Shown here in pieces: positions 41,401 to 49,819 of a stretch of DNA of 64,000 nucleotides. Position numbers and translations under genes: made by a program. Below the pieces are notes generated by a model. It was not told the DNA's origin, did no database searches, and worked only from the letters and a program-made list of their open reading frames with translations. The DNA is from Clostridium sp. chh4-2 (GTDB lineage Bacteria; Bacillota; Clostridia; Lachnospirales; Lachnospiraceae), in the NCBI RefSeq assembly GCF_002899675.1, contig NZ_PKUU01000024.1, positions 53,525 to 117,524 of the forward strand. The letters run 5' to 3'. The stretch's first letter is position 1. The number at the start of each line of letters is the position of its first letter.

Positions 41401-43083
41401 ATGGCAAAATTGACAGGAGCAGATATAGTTATTGAATGTTTAAAGGAACAAGGGGTAGATACTGTTTTTGGTTATCCGGGCGGCACCATTTTAAATATTT
41501 ATGATGCCCTTTATAAACACCAGGATGAGATCACGCATATATTGACTTCTCATGAACAGGGAGCGGCTCATGCGGCCGACGGCTATGCCAGAGCCACCGG
41601 AAAAGTCGGCGTATGTATGGCGACTTCAGGACCCGGAGCGACCAACCTCGTAACCGGTATTGCGACCGCATATATGGATTCTGTTCCGATTGTGGCCATC
41701 ACGTGCAATGTGGCGGTAAGCCTTTTGGGACGCGACAGTTTCCAGGAGATCGACATCGCCGGAGTGACCATGCCGATTACGAAATACAACTTTATCGTAA
41801 AAGATATTACAAAGCTGGCAGACACCATCCGCCGTGCATTTTCAATCGCCCAGTCGGGGAGGCCCGGCCCGGTTCTCATTGATATCACAAAGGATGTGAC
41901 GGCAGGACTGTGTGAATATGAATACAAACAACCGGAAAAGGTGGAACGCCAGACCGATTCCATCACGGAAGAGGATATGGAGCGGGCGCTGGGCATGATC
42001 CGCAATTCGCAGAAACCGTTTATCTTCGTAGGAGGCGGCGCTGTTCTGGCGGACGCGTCCGATGAACTGAGAACATTTGCCCATAAGATCCAGGCGCCGG
42101 TTGCGGACAGCCTGATGGGAAAAGGAGCGTTTGACGGAACCGATGAGTTATACACCGGCATGGTGGGTATGCATGGAACAAAAACCTCCAACTTCGGATT
42201 TACCGAATGCGACCTTTTGATCGTTTTGGGAGCCCGTTTCAGCGACCGTGTAACCGGAAACGCATCGAAGTTTGCGAAAAATGCGAAGATTCTTCAGATC
42301 GACGTAGATCCTGCGGAGATCAATAAAAATATCAGAACACACGCCAGCATAATCGGCGATCTGAAATCGGTTCTGAGAAAGTTAAATGCGCGTCTTGACC
42401 CGGTTAATCATGATGAATGGATCGGACATATTGAACGGATGAAGGATATGTATCCGCTCCGTTATAATAAAGAAGGGTTGACAGGACCCGGAATTATTGA
42501 GACAATCTATGAATTAACACAAGGCGATGCGATCATTACAACTGAAGTAGGTCAGCATCAGATGTGGGCGGCCCAGTATTACAAGTATAAGAAGCCGAGA
42601 ACATTTTTAACTTCCGGCGGTCTTGGAACCATGGGTTACGGCCTGGGAGCATCCTTAGGAGCTAAGATGGGATGCAAAGATAAAACGGTGTTTAATATCG
42701 CAGGAGACGGATGTTTCCGAATGAACATGAACGAGATAGCTACGGCTACCAGATACAATATACCTGTTATCCAGGTGGTTATTAACAACCATGTGCTTGG
42801 CATGGTTCGTCAGTGGCAGACCTTGTTCTATGGAAAGCGCTATTCACATACAGTATTAAATGACCAGGTGGATTTCGTGAAACTGGCGGAGGCCATGGGA
42901 GCCAAAGCATATCTGGTAACAAAGAAGGAAGAGTTAAAACCGGTTCTCAAAGAGGCGATGGAATTAAATATTCCTGTAGTGATTGAATGCCAGATCAACT
43001 GCGATGACAAAGTATTCCCAATGGTATCACCGGGAGCGCCGATTCAGGATGCATTTGATGAAACAGATCTCAAGATAAATTAA
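41401..43083 (+). CDS. ilvB: Acetolactate synthase large subunit
   Basis: 560 residues of the biosynthetic ThDP-dependent type: 'TVFGYPGGTILNIYDAL', the catalytic glutamate in 'HEQGAAHAADGYARATGKVG', FAD-region 'GATNLVTGIATAYMDSVP', and the ThDP/Mg motif 'GDGCFRMNMNEIATA' followed by 'NNHVLGMVRQWQ'. It condenses pyruvate to acetolactate. The regulatory ACT subunit IlvN is not encoded next to it. A small hairpin (43089-43114) lies between it and serC. Confidence 0.96.
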   Translation: MAKLTGADIVIECLKEQGVDTVFGYPGGTILNIYDALYKHQDEITHILTSHEQGAAHAADGYARATGKVGVCMATSGPGATNLVTGIATAYMDSVPIVAITCNVAVSLLGRDSFQEIDIAGVTMPITKYNFIVKDITKLADTIRRAFSIAQSGRPGPVLIDITKDVTAGLCEYEYKQPEKVERQTDSITEEDMERALGMIRNSQKPFIFVGGGAVLADASDELRTFAHKIQAPVADSLMGKGAFDGTDELYTGMVGMHGTKTSNFGFTECDLLIVLGARFSDRVTGNASKFAKNAKILQIDVDPAEINKNIRTHASIIGDLKSVLRKLNARLDPVNHDEWIGHIERMKDMYPLRYNKEGLTGPGIIETIYELTQGDAIITTEVGQHQMWAAQYYKYKKPRTFLTSGGLGTMGYGLGASLGAKMGCKDKTVFNIAGDGCFRMNMNEIATATRYNIPVIQVVINNHVLGMVRQWQTLFYGKRYSHTVLNDQVDFVKLAEAMGAKAYLVTKKEELKPVLKEAMELNIPVVIECQINCDDKVFPMVSPGAPIQDAFDETDLKIN

Positions 43084-43088
43084 TAGAT

Positions 43089-43114
43089 ATCCAGTGCGCG
43101 AAAGCGTGCTGGAT
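43089..43114 (+). other. Hairpin between ilvB and serC
   Basis: ATCCAG/CTGGAT and CGC/GCG pair around a GAAA tetraloop with a TG/TG internal mismatch. No T tract follows, so it may be a processing or stabilising structure rather than a terminator. Confidence 0.5.
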
Positions 43115-43155
43115 TATGTTAATATAAAAACAATCTTTTATAGGAGGGAACGAAG

Positions 43156-44241
43156 ATGAGTAGAGTGTATAACTTTTCAGCAGGACCAGCGGTTCTGCCG
43201 GAGGAAGTTCTGAAAGAAGCGGCAGCTGAAATGCTGGATTACCAGGGCACCGGAATGTCGGTTATGGAGATGAGCCACAGGTCAAAGGCGTTCGAAACCA
43301 TTATTAATGACGCGGAAGCTGATTTAAGAGAGCTTATGAACATACCGGACAATTATAAGGTATTATTTTTACAGGGCGGCGCACATCTGCAGTTCTCCAT
43401 GATTCCGATGAATCTGATGAAGAACAAGGTGGCTGATTATGTGATCACCGGACAGTGGGCGAAAAAAGCATATCAGGAAGCGCAGAAATATGGAGAGGTA
43501 CATGCCGTAGCGTCCAGTGCGGATAAGACATTCAGCTATATTCCGGACTGTTCAGACCTGCCGATTTCAGACAATGCAGACTACGTTTATATCTGCGAAA
43601 ACAACACCATCTATGGAACAAAATTCAAAACTCTGCCGGATACAAAGGGCAAAACACTGGTAGCAGACGTTTCCTCCTGTTTCTTATCTGAGCCGGTTGA
43701 CGTGACAAAATACGGCCTCATTTACGGCGGCGTACAGAAAAATATCGGACCTGCAGGCGTTGTTATCGTTATTATCCGTGAAGACCTGATCACAGAAGGC
43801 GTTCTTCCGGGCACACCAACCATGATGCAGTACAAGATACACGCCGATGCAAAATCACTCTACAACACACCTCCTGCTTATGGCATTTACATCTGCGGAA
43901 AAGTGTTCAAATGGTTAAAGAAACGCGGCGGCCTTCAGGCTATGAAAGAATATAATGAAAAGAAAGCGGCTATCCTGTATGATTTCCTGGATGAAAGCAA
44001 ACTGTTCAAAGGAACGGTTGTAAAAGAAGACCGTTCTCTCATGAACGTACCGTTTGTTACAGGCGACGACGAGCTGGATTCCAAATTCATCAAAGAAGCC
44101 AAAGCGGCCGGTTTTGAAAACTTAAAAGGCCACAGATCCGTGGGCGGAATGAGAGCCAGCATTTATAACGCGATGCCGATAGAGGGTGTAGAAGCGTTGG
44201 TTGAATTTATGAAGAAGTTTGAGGCGGAAAACGCGAAATAG
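43156..44241 (+). CDS. serC: Phosphoserine aminotransferase
   Basis: 361 residues, PLP fold-type I. 'YNFSAGPAVLPEEVLKEA' at the start and 'LFLQGGAHLQFSMIPMNL' are classic SerC segments; the PLP lysine lies in 'YGGVQKNIGPAG'. It converts 3-phosphohydroxypyruvate to phosphoserine. AGGAGGGAACG precedes the ATG. The serA gene follows after 40 bp, giving the first two steps of serine synthesis as a unit. Confidence 0.97.
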   Translation: MSRVYNFSAGPAVLPEEVLKEAAAEMLDYQGTGMSVMEMSHRSKAFETIINDAEADLRELMNIPDNYKVLFLQGGAHLQFSMIPMNLMKNKVADYVITGQWAKKAYQEAQKYGEVHAVASSADKTFSYIPDCSDLPISDNADYVYICENNTIYGTKFKTLPDTKGKTLVADVSSCFLSEPVDVTKYGLIYGGVQKNIGPAGVVIVIIREDLITEGVLPGTPTMMQYKIHADAKSLYNTPPAYGIYICGKVFKWLKKRGGLQAMKEYNEKKAAILYDFLDESKLFKGTVVKEDRSLMNVPFVTGDDELDSKFIKEAKAAGFENLKGHRSVGGMRASIYNAMPIEGVEALVEFMKKFEAENAK

Positions 44242-44281
44242 AGTTTGTTTGCCGTATAAACGGCTGATATGGAGGATAGAT

Positions 44282-45445
44282 ATGAAAAAAATTCATTGCT
44301 TAAATGCCATTTCCAAATATGGCACAGATCTGCTGAACGAAGAATATGCTCTGACCGATAACATGGAGGAAGCCGAAGGCGTGCTGGTCCGCAGCGCAGC
44401 CATGCATGACATGACATTTTCCGATAACCTGCTGGCCATTGCCCGTGCAGGAGCAGGCGTTAACAACATCCCTCTGGCTTCCTGTGCCGATCAGGGTATC
44501 GTGGTATTCAACACTCCGGGCGCCAACGCAAACGGCGTTAAGGAACTTGTGATCGCAGGAATGCTTCTGGCTTCCCGTGACGTGGTGGGCGGAATCGAAT
44601 GGTGCCGCGGCATCAAGGAAGATCCGGATATCGCTAAAGCGGTTGAAAAGGGAAAAAAAGCATTTGCAGGAACAGAAATCAAAGGCAAAAAACTGGGCGT
44701 GATCGGCCTTGGCGCCATCGGCGCAGAGGTTGCCAATGCGGCCGCAGCTTTAGGCATGGAAGTATACGGATACGACCCGTTTATCTCCGTAAACGCAGCA
44801 TGGATGCTGTCCAGATCCGTTAAGCATATCACTGCAGTAGACACGATCTATAAGGAATGCGATTACATAACCGTTCACGTGCCGCTTTTAGACAACACAA
44901 GAGGCATGATCAATAAAGAAGTATTAAATGAGATGAAAGACGGAGTTGTGATTCTCAACTTCGCAAGAGATCTGCTGGTAAATGATGACGATATGGCAGA
45001 AGCTCTGGCCTCCAAAAAAGTGAAAAAATACGTAACGGATTTCCCAAATCCCAAATCAGCCAACATGGAAGGCGCATTGGTGATTCCTCATCTTGGAGCT
45101 TCCACAGAAGAATCCGAAGACAACTGTGCCGTTATGGCGGTAAAAGAGATGATGGATTATCTGGAAAACGGAAACATCCAGAATTCCGTTAACTATCCAA
45201 ACTGCGATATGGGCGTATGCAAGTCAACCAGCAGAATCGCAGTGCTCCATATGAACATTCCAAACATGATCGGCCAGATTACAGGAAGCCTGGCAGCAGG
45301 CAATATCAACATTTCCGATATGACCAACAAGAGCCGTGATAAATATGCTTATACCCTTCTGGATCTGGAAAATGTACCGGATTCCATCACAATTCAGAAG
45401 CTGAATGCGATTAAAGGCGTATTAAGAGTACGGGTGATCTGCTGA
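44282..45445 (+). CDS. serA: D-3-phosphoglycerate dehydrogenase
   Basis: 387 residues: a D-2-hydroxyacid dehydrogenase with 'RAGAGVNNIPL', the NAD motif 'LGVIGLGAIGAEVANAA', 'HVPLLDNTRGMI' and a catalytic His in 'IPHLGASTEESEDNC'. A C-terminal ACT domain ('IAVLHMNIPNMIGQITGSL') suggests serine feedback. ATG 44282 is taken because TGGAGGATAG precedes it. The stop overlaps the next start by one base. Confidence 0.95.
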   Translation: MKKIHCLNAISKYGTDLLNEEYALTDNMEEAEGVLVRSAAMHDMTFSDNLLAIARAGAGVNNIPLASCADQGIVVFNTPGANANGVKELVIAGMLLASRDVVGGIEWCRGIKEDPDIAKAVEKGKKAFAGTEIKGKKLGVIGLGAIGAEVANAAAALGMEVYGYDPFISVNAAWMLSRSVKHITAVDTIYKECDYITVHVPLLDNTRGMINKEVLNEMKDGVVILNFARDLLVNDDDMAEALASKKVKKYVTDFPNPKSANMEGALVIPHLGASTEESEDNCAVMAVKEMMDYLENGNIQNSVNYPNCDMGVCKSTSRIAVLHMNIPNMIGQITGSLAAGNINISDMTNKSRDKYAYTLLDLENVPDSITIQKLNAIKGVLRVRVIC

Positions 45446-46689
45446 TGGCTGTTGTAAGACCTTTTCCATGTATCAGGCCGGCAGCGGATAAGGCAGCACA
45501 GGTGGCAGCACTTCCTTACGATGTTTACAATCGTAAGGAAGCCTGTCAGGCTGTTGCCGGAAATCCGCTGTCTTTTTTAAATATTGACCGGGCGGAAACC
45601 CAGTTTTCCGACGATGTGGATACTTATGATGACCGGGTGTACGCAAAGGCAAAAGAGCTTTTAGATGCCCGGATTGAAGACGGCACCTTTGTAGAAGACG
45701 GTTCAGAAGCTTATTATGTCTATGCGTTAACCATGGACGGGCGCCGTCAGGCGGGAATTGTGGCCTGTTCTTCCATTGACGATTATCAGAACGGCGTCAT
45801 TAAAAAACATGAAAATACCAGGGAGAGCAAGGAGCTGGACCGTATCCGCCATATAGATGAGACGGATGCCCACACAGGCCCCATATTTTTGGCCTACCGG
45901 GCGGTGCCGGAACTGAGCCGGATTGTGGACCAAGCGATGTCTGAGCCGGAACTCTATGATTTTACCTCGTCCGACGGAGTGCGTCATCAGGTGTGGAAAA
46001 TCGGTTCCGGGGAGATGATCCGCAGGATAGAAGCTTTATTCGGTCAGATTCCATGCACTTATATCGCCGATGGCCATCACAGAGCGGCTTCCGCCGTGAA
46101 AGTCGGTTTAAAGCGCAGGATGGAAAATCCTGATTATACAGGAAATGAGCCCTTTAATTATTTTTTGACCGTGTTATTCCCCGACGATCAATTGATGATA
46201 CTTCCATATAACCGTGTGGTCCGTGATCTGAACGGCTTAACAAAGGAAGAGTTTTTAGAAAAGATTTCTGAACCGTTCCTGGTAGAAAAAGTTGGAACAC
46301 AGGCTTATGAGCCGGAGGATAAGGGGAAATTCGGCATGTACCTGGATGGAGAATGGTACTGCCTGACAGCGAAAAACGGGATCTTATCGGACGATCCTGT
46401 GGCGGGTCTGGACCCTTCTATTTTGCAGGATAACCTGTTATGCCCCATTCTTGGAATTCTGGATCCGAAAACGGATAAACGGATTGACTTTATCGGAGGA
46501 ATCCGCGGGATGAAGGAACTGGAGCGCCGTGTTTCGGAAGATATGGCGGCCGCTTTTGCCGTATATCCTGTTTCCATAGGGGAACTGCTGCATGTGGCCG
46601 ATGCCGGACTTCTGATGCCGCCCAAGTCCACCTGGTTTGAACCAAAACTGAGAAGCGGATTATTTATCCATAGATTAAAAGAAATATAA
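45445..46689 (+). CDS. DUF1015 family protein
   Basis: 414 residues beginning 'VRPFPCIRPAADKAAQVAALPYDV', the hallmark of the DUF1015 family, with 'ENTRESKELDRIRH' and 'IADGHHRAASAVKVG', a conserved GHHR motif. The family has no settled function but is often next to serC-serA in Clostridia. Its one-base overlap with serA here (TGATG) supports a role in serine metabolism. The GHHR motif resembles ParB/sulfiredoxin-fold serine kinases, a suggestion only. A terminator follows. Confidence 0.85.
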   Translation: MAVVRPFPCIRPAADKAAQVAALPYDVYNRKEACQAVAGNPLSFLNIDRAETQFSDDVDTYDDRVYAKAKELLDARIEDGTFVEDGSEAYYVYALTMDGRRQAGIVACSSIDDYQNGVIKKHENTRESKELDRIRHIDETDAHTGPIFLAYRAVPELSRIVDQAMSEPELYDFTSSDGVRHQVWKIGSGEMIRRIEALFGQIPCTYIADGHHRAASAVKVGLKRRMENPDYTGNEPFNYFLTVLFPDDQLMILPYNRVVRDLNGLTKEEFLEKISEPFLVEKVGTQAYEPEDKGKFGMYLDGEWYCLTAKNGILSDDPVAGLDPSILQDNLLCPILGILDPKTDKRIDFIGGIRGMKELERRVSEDMAAAFAVYPVSIGELLHVADAGLLMPPKSTWFEPKLRSGLFIHRLKEI

Positions 46690-46720
46690 ATCATATAGAT
46701 TACGGTTGGAGTGAAAAAAG

Positions 46721-46768
46721 TCTCCGCCCTGTGAATGGTTTTATCTGTTTGCAGGGCGGAGATTTTTT
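46721..46768 (+). terminator. Terminator of the serine operon
   Basis: TCTCCGCCCTG pairs with CAGGGCGGAGA, followed by six T. Confidence 0.92.
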
Positions 46769-46929
46769 GTGCAGATGAGGAATTTAAAAGAAATATGACA
46801 ATGTCCGGTTCAAAAAAGGGCTTTTCTTAAAAGAAAGATAAATATTCTTAATTTTTTATAAATATTTGTGCAAAATTTAATTAAGACAGCCTGGAATATA
46901 TTTCCATTTAGAAGTTTTGTACAAAAAAC

Positions 46930-46990
46930 TTGACTATTATGTAAAATGTGGTATAATACAAACGTAATAAATGTAACAATTACGTAATAA
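46930..46990 (+). promoter_or_regulatory. Promoter of the NlpC/P60 gene with a repeated downstream box
   Basis: TTGACT (46930-46935), 16 bp, TATAAT (46952-46957). Just downstream ACGTAATAA occurs twice (46962-46970, 46982-46990), 20 bp apart, around ATGTAACAAT. It could be an operator for an unknown regulator. The rest of the 338-bp gap is AT-rich and empty. Confidence 0.65.
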
Positions 46991-47027
46991 CTTGATATAT
47001 AATCTTAATTAATAGGAGAGTTTTGTA

Positions 47028-47753
47028 ATGAAAAATAAAGCTTTATGCGCAGTTGCAGCACTGCTTATCTGTGGAACTATGGCATTTATTTCACCTGATA
47101 CCGCTATGGCGGCTCAGAGTACGAACGAATCTTCTTTAAGCAGCGGAGAATACATAGCAACAATTGATAAACTTGTTAACATTAACAAAGAGCATGGAAG
47201 CGATGAAGTTTTATTACAGGCTCAGATCGGTGAGAAGTATCAGATTTTAGAAGATATGGGCGACGGCTGGCTGAAAGTTCAGGTTGGAGACCGTTACGGT
47301 TACCTTCCGGTGGACGACAATGCCACTGTTTCAACCATGAGCGAAGAGGACAAGCAGGCAGTGGAAGCGCTGGCAGCAAACCAGAGCAGCAAACGCCAGC
47401 AGGTAGTTGATTATGCCCTTCAGTTTTTAGGCGGCCGCTATTCTTACGGCGGAACCGACCCGCATACCGGAGTGGATTGTTCCGGATTTACCAGATATGT
47501 GATGCAGTACGGCGCAGGCGTTTCCTTACCCCATTCATCAGGCGGACAAGCCGGATCAGGTATTGGTATCAGCGCAGATCAGATGCGTCCCGGAGATTTA
47601 ATCTGTTATGGAAACGGAAGCAGAATTAACCATGTGGCTATGTATATCGGCAACGGCCAGATTGTACATGCCTCTACATATGAAACCGGCATCAAGATTT
47701 CCAATTGGAATTACCGTCCGCCGGTAAAGATCGTTAATGTTTTAGGTGATTAG
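47028..47753 (+). CDS. Secreted SH3/NlpC-P60 peptidoglycan hydrolase
   Basis: 241 residues: a signal peptide ('LCAVAALLICGTMAFI', cleavage near 'AMAAQS'), a bacterial SH3 domain (about 40-105, 'EKYQILEDMGDGWLKVQVGDRYGYLP'-like region), and an NlpC/P60 domain with catalytic C151 in 'GVDCSGFTRYV' and H202 in 'INHVAMYIGNGQIVHAS'. It should cut the D-Glu-to-diamino-acid link in peptidoglycan stems. It is a single-gene unit with its own promoter and terminator. Confidence 0.92.
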   Translation: MKNKALCAVAALLICGTMAFISPDTAMAAQSTNESSLSSGEYIATIDKLVNINKEHGSDEVLLQAQIGEKYQILEDMGDGWLKVQVGDRYGYLPVDDNATVSTMSEEDKQAVEALAANQSSKRQQVVDYALQFLGGRYSYGGTDPHTGVDCSGFTRYVMQYGAGVSLPHSSGGQAGSGIGISADQMRPGDLICYGNGSRINHVAMYIGNGQIVHASTYETGIKISNWNYRPPVKIVNVLGD

Positions 47754-47782
47754 GAATTATTTGGGATAAATAGGATAGGATA

Positions 47783-47825
47783 AAAAGGAAGTGCCCCTGA
47801 TTTCAGGAAGGCACTTCCTTTTTTC
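47783..47825 (+). terminator. Terminator after the NlpC/P60 gene
   Basis: AAAAGGAAGTGCC and GGCACTTCCTTTTTT form a 13-bp stem ending in T's. Confidence 0.92.
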
Positions 47826-47919
47826 ATAAAAATATCGTATATTAGGAAAGGATGTTTTTTCAGAAAACAGTGACGAAAAAACGGTATGCAGGTCTGCAGA
47901 TCAGCGGAATGGAGGAAAT

Positions 47920-48393
47920 ATGGAGGAGCGTTTAAAAAAGGTGTCGGATTCACTGACAGAACAGGCGTATATTGTAAGAGCCAGATATTTGAATTCGTCA
48001 GGCCGTTTGTTCGGAGGCAGCCTGATGTCATGGATTGATGAGACGGGAGCGATGGCGGCCAGACGCCACTGCAATATGTCCGTTACTACCGTGGCAGTGG
48101 ATAATCTGCAGTTTGTGGAACCGGTTCTGCTCAGTCAGATTGTGGTACTGGTTGCCAAAGTTACTCATGTGGGCAATACTTCTATAGAAGTGAGGGTGGA
48201 TACTTATGTGGAAAATCTGGAGGGAATCAGAAGCCGTGTGAACAGGGCTTACCTTGTATACGTGGCTTTAAAAGACAATGTTCCGGCCAGGGTTCCCAGA
48301 TTAATTGTGGAGTCAGAATCCGAAAAAGCTGAATGGGAAGCTGGAGAGCGCAGAGCCCTTCTGCGTAAAGAGCGAAGAAAAGAAGGTTATTAA
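47920..48393 (+). CDS. Acyl-CoA thioesterase, hotdog fold (YciA-like)
   Basis: 157 residues. 'NSSGRLFGGSLMSWIDETGAMAARRH' is the hotdog helix and active-site region of the YciA/BACH group (usually N-x-x-G-x-x-x-GG-x-x-M-x-x-x-D), and 'VGNTSIEVRVDTYVENL' the following strand pair. It hydrolyses acyl-CoA esters in the cytoplasm; chain length cannot be told. An ATG with GGAGGAAAT upstream starts it. A large hairpin separates it from the ribosomal-protein promoter. Confidence 0.88.
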   Translation: MEERLKKVSDSLTEQAYIVRARYLNSSGRLFGGSLMSWIDETGAMAARRHCNMSVTTVAVDNLQFVEPVLLSQIVVLVAKVTHVGNTSIEVRVDTYVENLEGIRSRVNRAYLVYVALKDNVPARVPRLIVESESEKAEWEAGERRALLRKERRKEGY

Positions 48394-48401
48394 ATAGTAG
48401 T

Positions 48402-48500
48402 TACTGTTCACAGTTCCGGGAGAGTCTCCAGTCAGACCCGAGTCCGGCGGTTTGCAGGACCCGGGCCTGACTGGAGACTCTCCTGGAGCTGTGAACAGTA
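48402..48500. repeat. 99-nt near-perfect hairpin upstream of the str operon
   Basis: TACTGTTCACAG (48402-48413) pairs with CTGTGAACAGTA (48489-48500), and the stem continues inward through GAGAGTCTCCAGTCAG to a GGCGGTTTGCA loop, with only about four mismatches in roughly 44 bp. No clear T tail follows. It may terminate the thioesterase transcript in both directions or be a repeat; only one copy is in the window. Confidence 0.8.
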
Positions 48501-48534
48501 AAAACAAAGTATTTAATAAAAAACAAAATTTACC

Positions 48535-48563
48535 TTGACACAAATTAGCAATATGGATATAAT
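48535..48563 (+). promoter_or_regulatory. str operon promoter
   Basis: Exact consensus TTGACA (48535-48540), 17-bp spacer, TATAAT (48558-48563), leaving a leader of about 100 nt before rpsL. Confidence 0.93.
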
Positions 48564-48670
48564 AAGTAGGCGTGTATAAAATACGCGATGTTTTGGTGTG
48601 CAATTTTGGCATCATCAAAAAGCTGAAACTTACAGCAACCAACAGACAAATATCACAGGAGGTGAAAAGA

Positions 48671-49090
48671 ATGCCAACATTTAACCAGTTAGTGAGAAAA
48701 GGAAGACAGACATCAGTTAAGAAGTCTACAGCACCAGCTCTGCAGAAGGGATACAACTCTTTACAGAAACGTGCCACAGATAGTTCTTCTCCTCAGAAAA
48801 GAGGTGTTTGTACCGCAGTTAAGACTGCTACACCTAAAAAACCTAACTCAGCTCTTAGAAAGATCGCCAGAGTTCGTCTTTCCAATGGTATCGAAGTAAC
48901 AAGCTACATTCCAGGAGAGGGTCACAACCTTCAGGAGCATAGTGTAGTTCTGATCCGTGGTGGTAGGGTTAAAGACTTACCAGGTACCAGATACCACATC
49001 GTTAGAGGTACACTTGATACAGCAGGTGTTGCTAACAGAAAACAAGCTCGTTCTAAATACGGTGCTAAGAGACCTAAAGACAAAAAATAA
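48671..49090 (+). CDS. rpsL: 30S ribosomal protein S12
   Basis: 139 residues, standard S12. 'PTFNQLVRKGR' opens it, and 'TPKKPNSALRKIARVRL', 'PGEGHNLQEHSVVLIRGGRVKDLPG' are the decoding-centre loops where streptomycin resistance changes usually occur (Lys residues in PKKPNS intact). An exact AGGAGG site precedes ATG 48671. rpoBC does not precede it here, so the operon runs from its own promoter. Confidence 0.98.
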   Translation: MPTFNQLVRKGRQTSVKKSTAPALQKGYNSLQKRATDSSSPQKRGVCTAVKTATPKKPNSALRKIARVRLSNGIEVTSYIPGEGHNLQEHSVVLIRGGRVKDLPGTRYHIVRGTLDTAGVANRKQARSKYGAKRPKDKK

Positions 49091-49333
49091 TTGAAAGCCG
49101 ACAGGGAAAACCGCTGTAAATTGTTTGTATAAACAATGCTTTCAGATTTAGTATCACACATTTTGAATTAAATTCTAGTGCCGGATTGTTGATATTGCCT
49201 GTGGTTGCAGGAGATAGATTAAGATAACCGAGCGCGAAACACGTAGTGAAATGTCGTGAGTACCGAAGATCTAATTCAAAGCTGGAAGGAACTAAAAAAG
49301 CTCCGGACAGCCAATATTAAGGAGGGAAGTAAC
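49091..49333 (+). other. rpsL-rpsG spacer with a three-way-junction RNA fold
   Basis: This 243-nt gap is long for a str operon. TGAAAGC (49092-49098) pairs with GCTTTCA (49138-49144), enclosing two hairpins, ACAG/CTGT (49101-49117) and ATTGTTT/AAACAAT (49120-49137). By analogy with S7 autoregulation in the E. coli rpsL-rpsG spacer it might be a protein-binding site. That is inference. Confidence 0.5.
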
Positions 49334-49804
49334 GTGCCACGTAAAGGACATACTCAGAAAAGAGACGTATTAGCAGATCCGCTTTACAACAACAAAGTTG
49401 TTACAAAACTGGTTAACAACATTATGTTAGATGGTAAAAAGGGTGTTGCTCAGAAGATCGTGTACGGAGCATTCAGCCGTATCGCTGAAAAAACCGGTAA
49501 AGACGCGGTCGAAGTATTTGAGGAAGCAATGAATAACATTATGCCAGTTCTGGAAGTTAAGGCTAAACGTATCGGTGGAGCTACCTATCAGGTGCCGATC
49601 GAAGTTAAGCCGGAGAGAAGACAGGCATTGGCTCTTCGCTGGATCACACTTTACTCTCGTAAGAGAGGCGAGAAGACTCAGGAAGAAAGATTAGCAAACG
49701 AACTTATGGATGCAGCTAACAACACTGGTGCTTCTGTTAAGAAGAAAGAAGACATGCATAAGATGGCAGAGGCTAATAAGGCATTTGCTCATTACAGATT
49801 CTAA
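49334..49804 (+). CDS. rpsG: 30S ribosomal protein S7
   Basis: 156 residues from GTG 49334, exactly the common S7 length, preceded by AAGGAGGG. 'PRKGHTQKRDVLADPLYNNK' begins it and 'RIGGATYQVPIEVKPERRQALALRWI' is the 16S-binding signature. It organises the head of the small subunit. A frame-open extension to 49256 is spacer, not protein. fusA follows after 15 bp. Confidence 0.98.
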   Translation: MPRKGHTQKRDVLADPLYNNKVVTKLVNNIMLDGKKGVAQKIVYGAFSRIAEKTGKDAVEVFEEAMNNIMPVLEVKAKRIGGATYQVPIEVKPERRQALALRWITLYSRKRGEKTQEERLANELMDAANNTGASVKKKEDMHKMAEANKAFAHYRF

Positions 49805-49819
49805 TAGGAGGAAAAAGCT

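Noticed and set aside
48572..48670. N-terminal extension of S12
   Set aside because: The extension is the leader between promoter and AGGAGG; the family start is at 48671.
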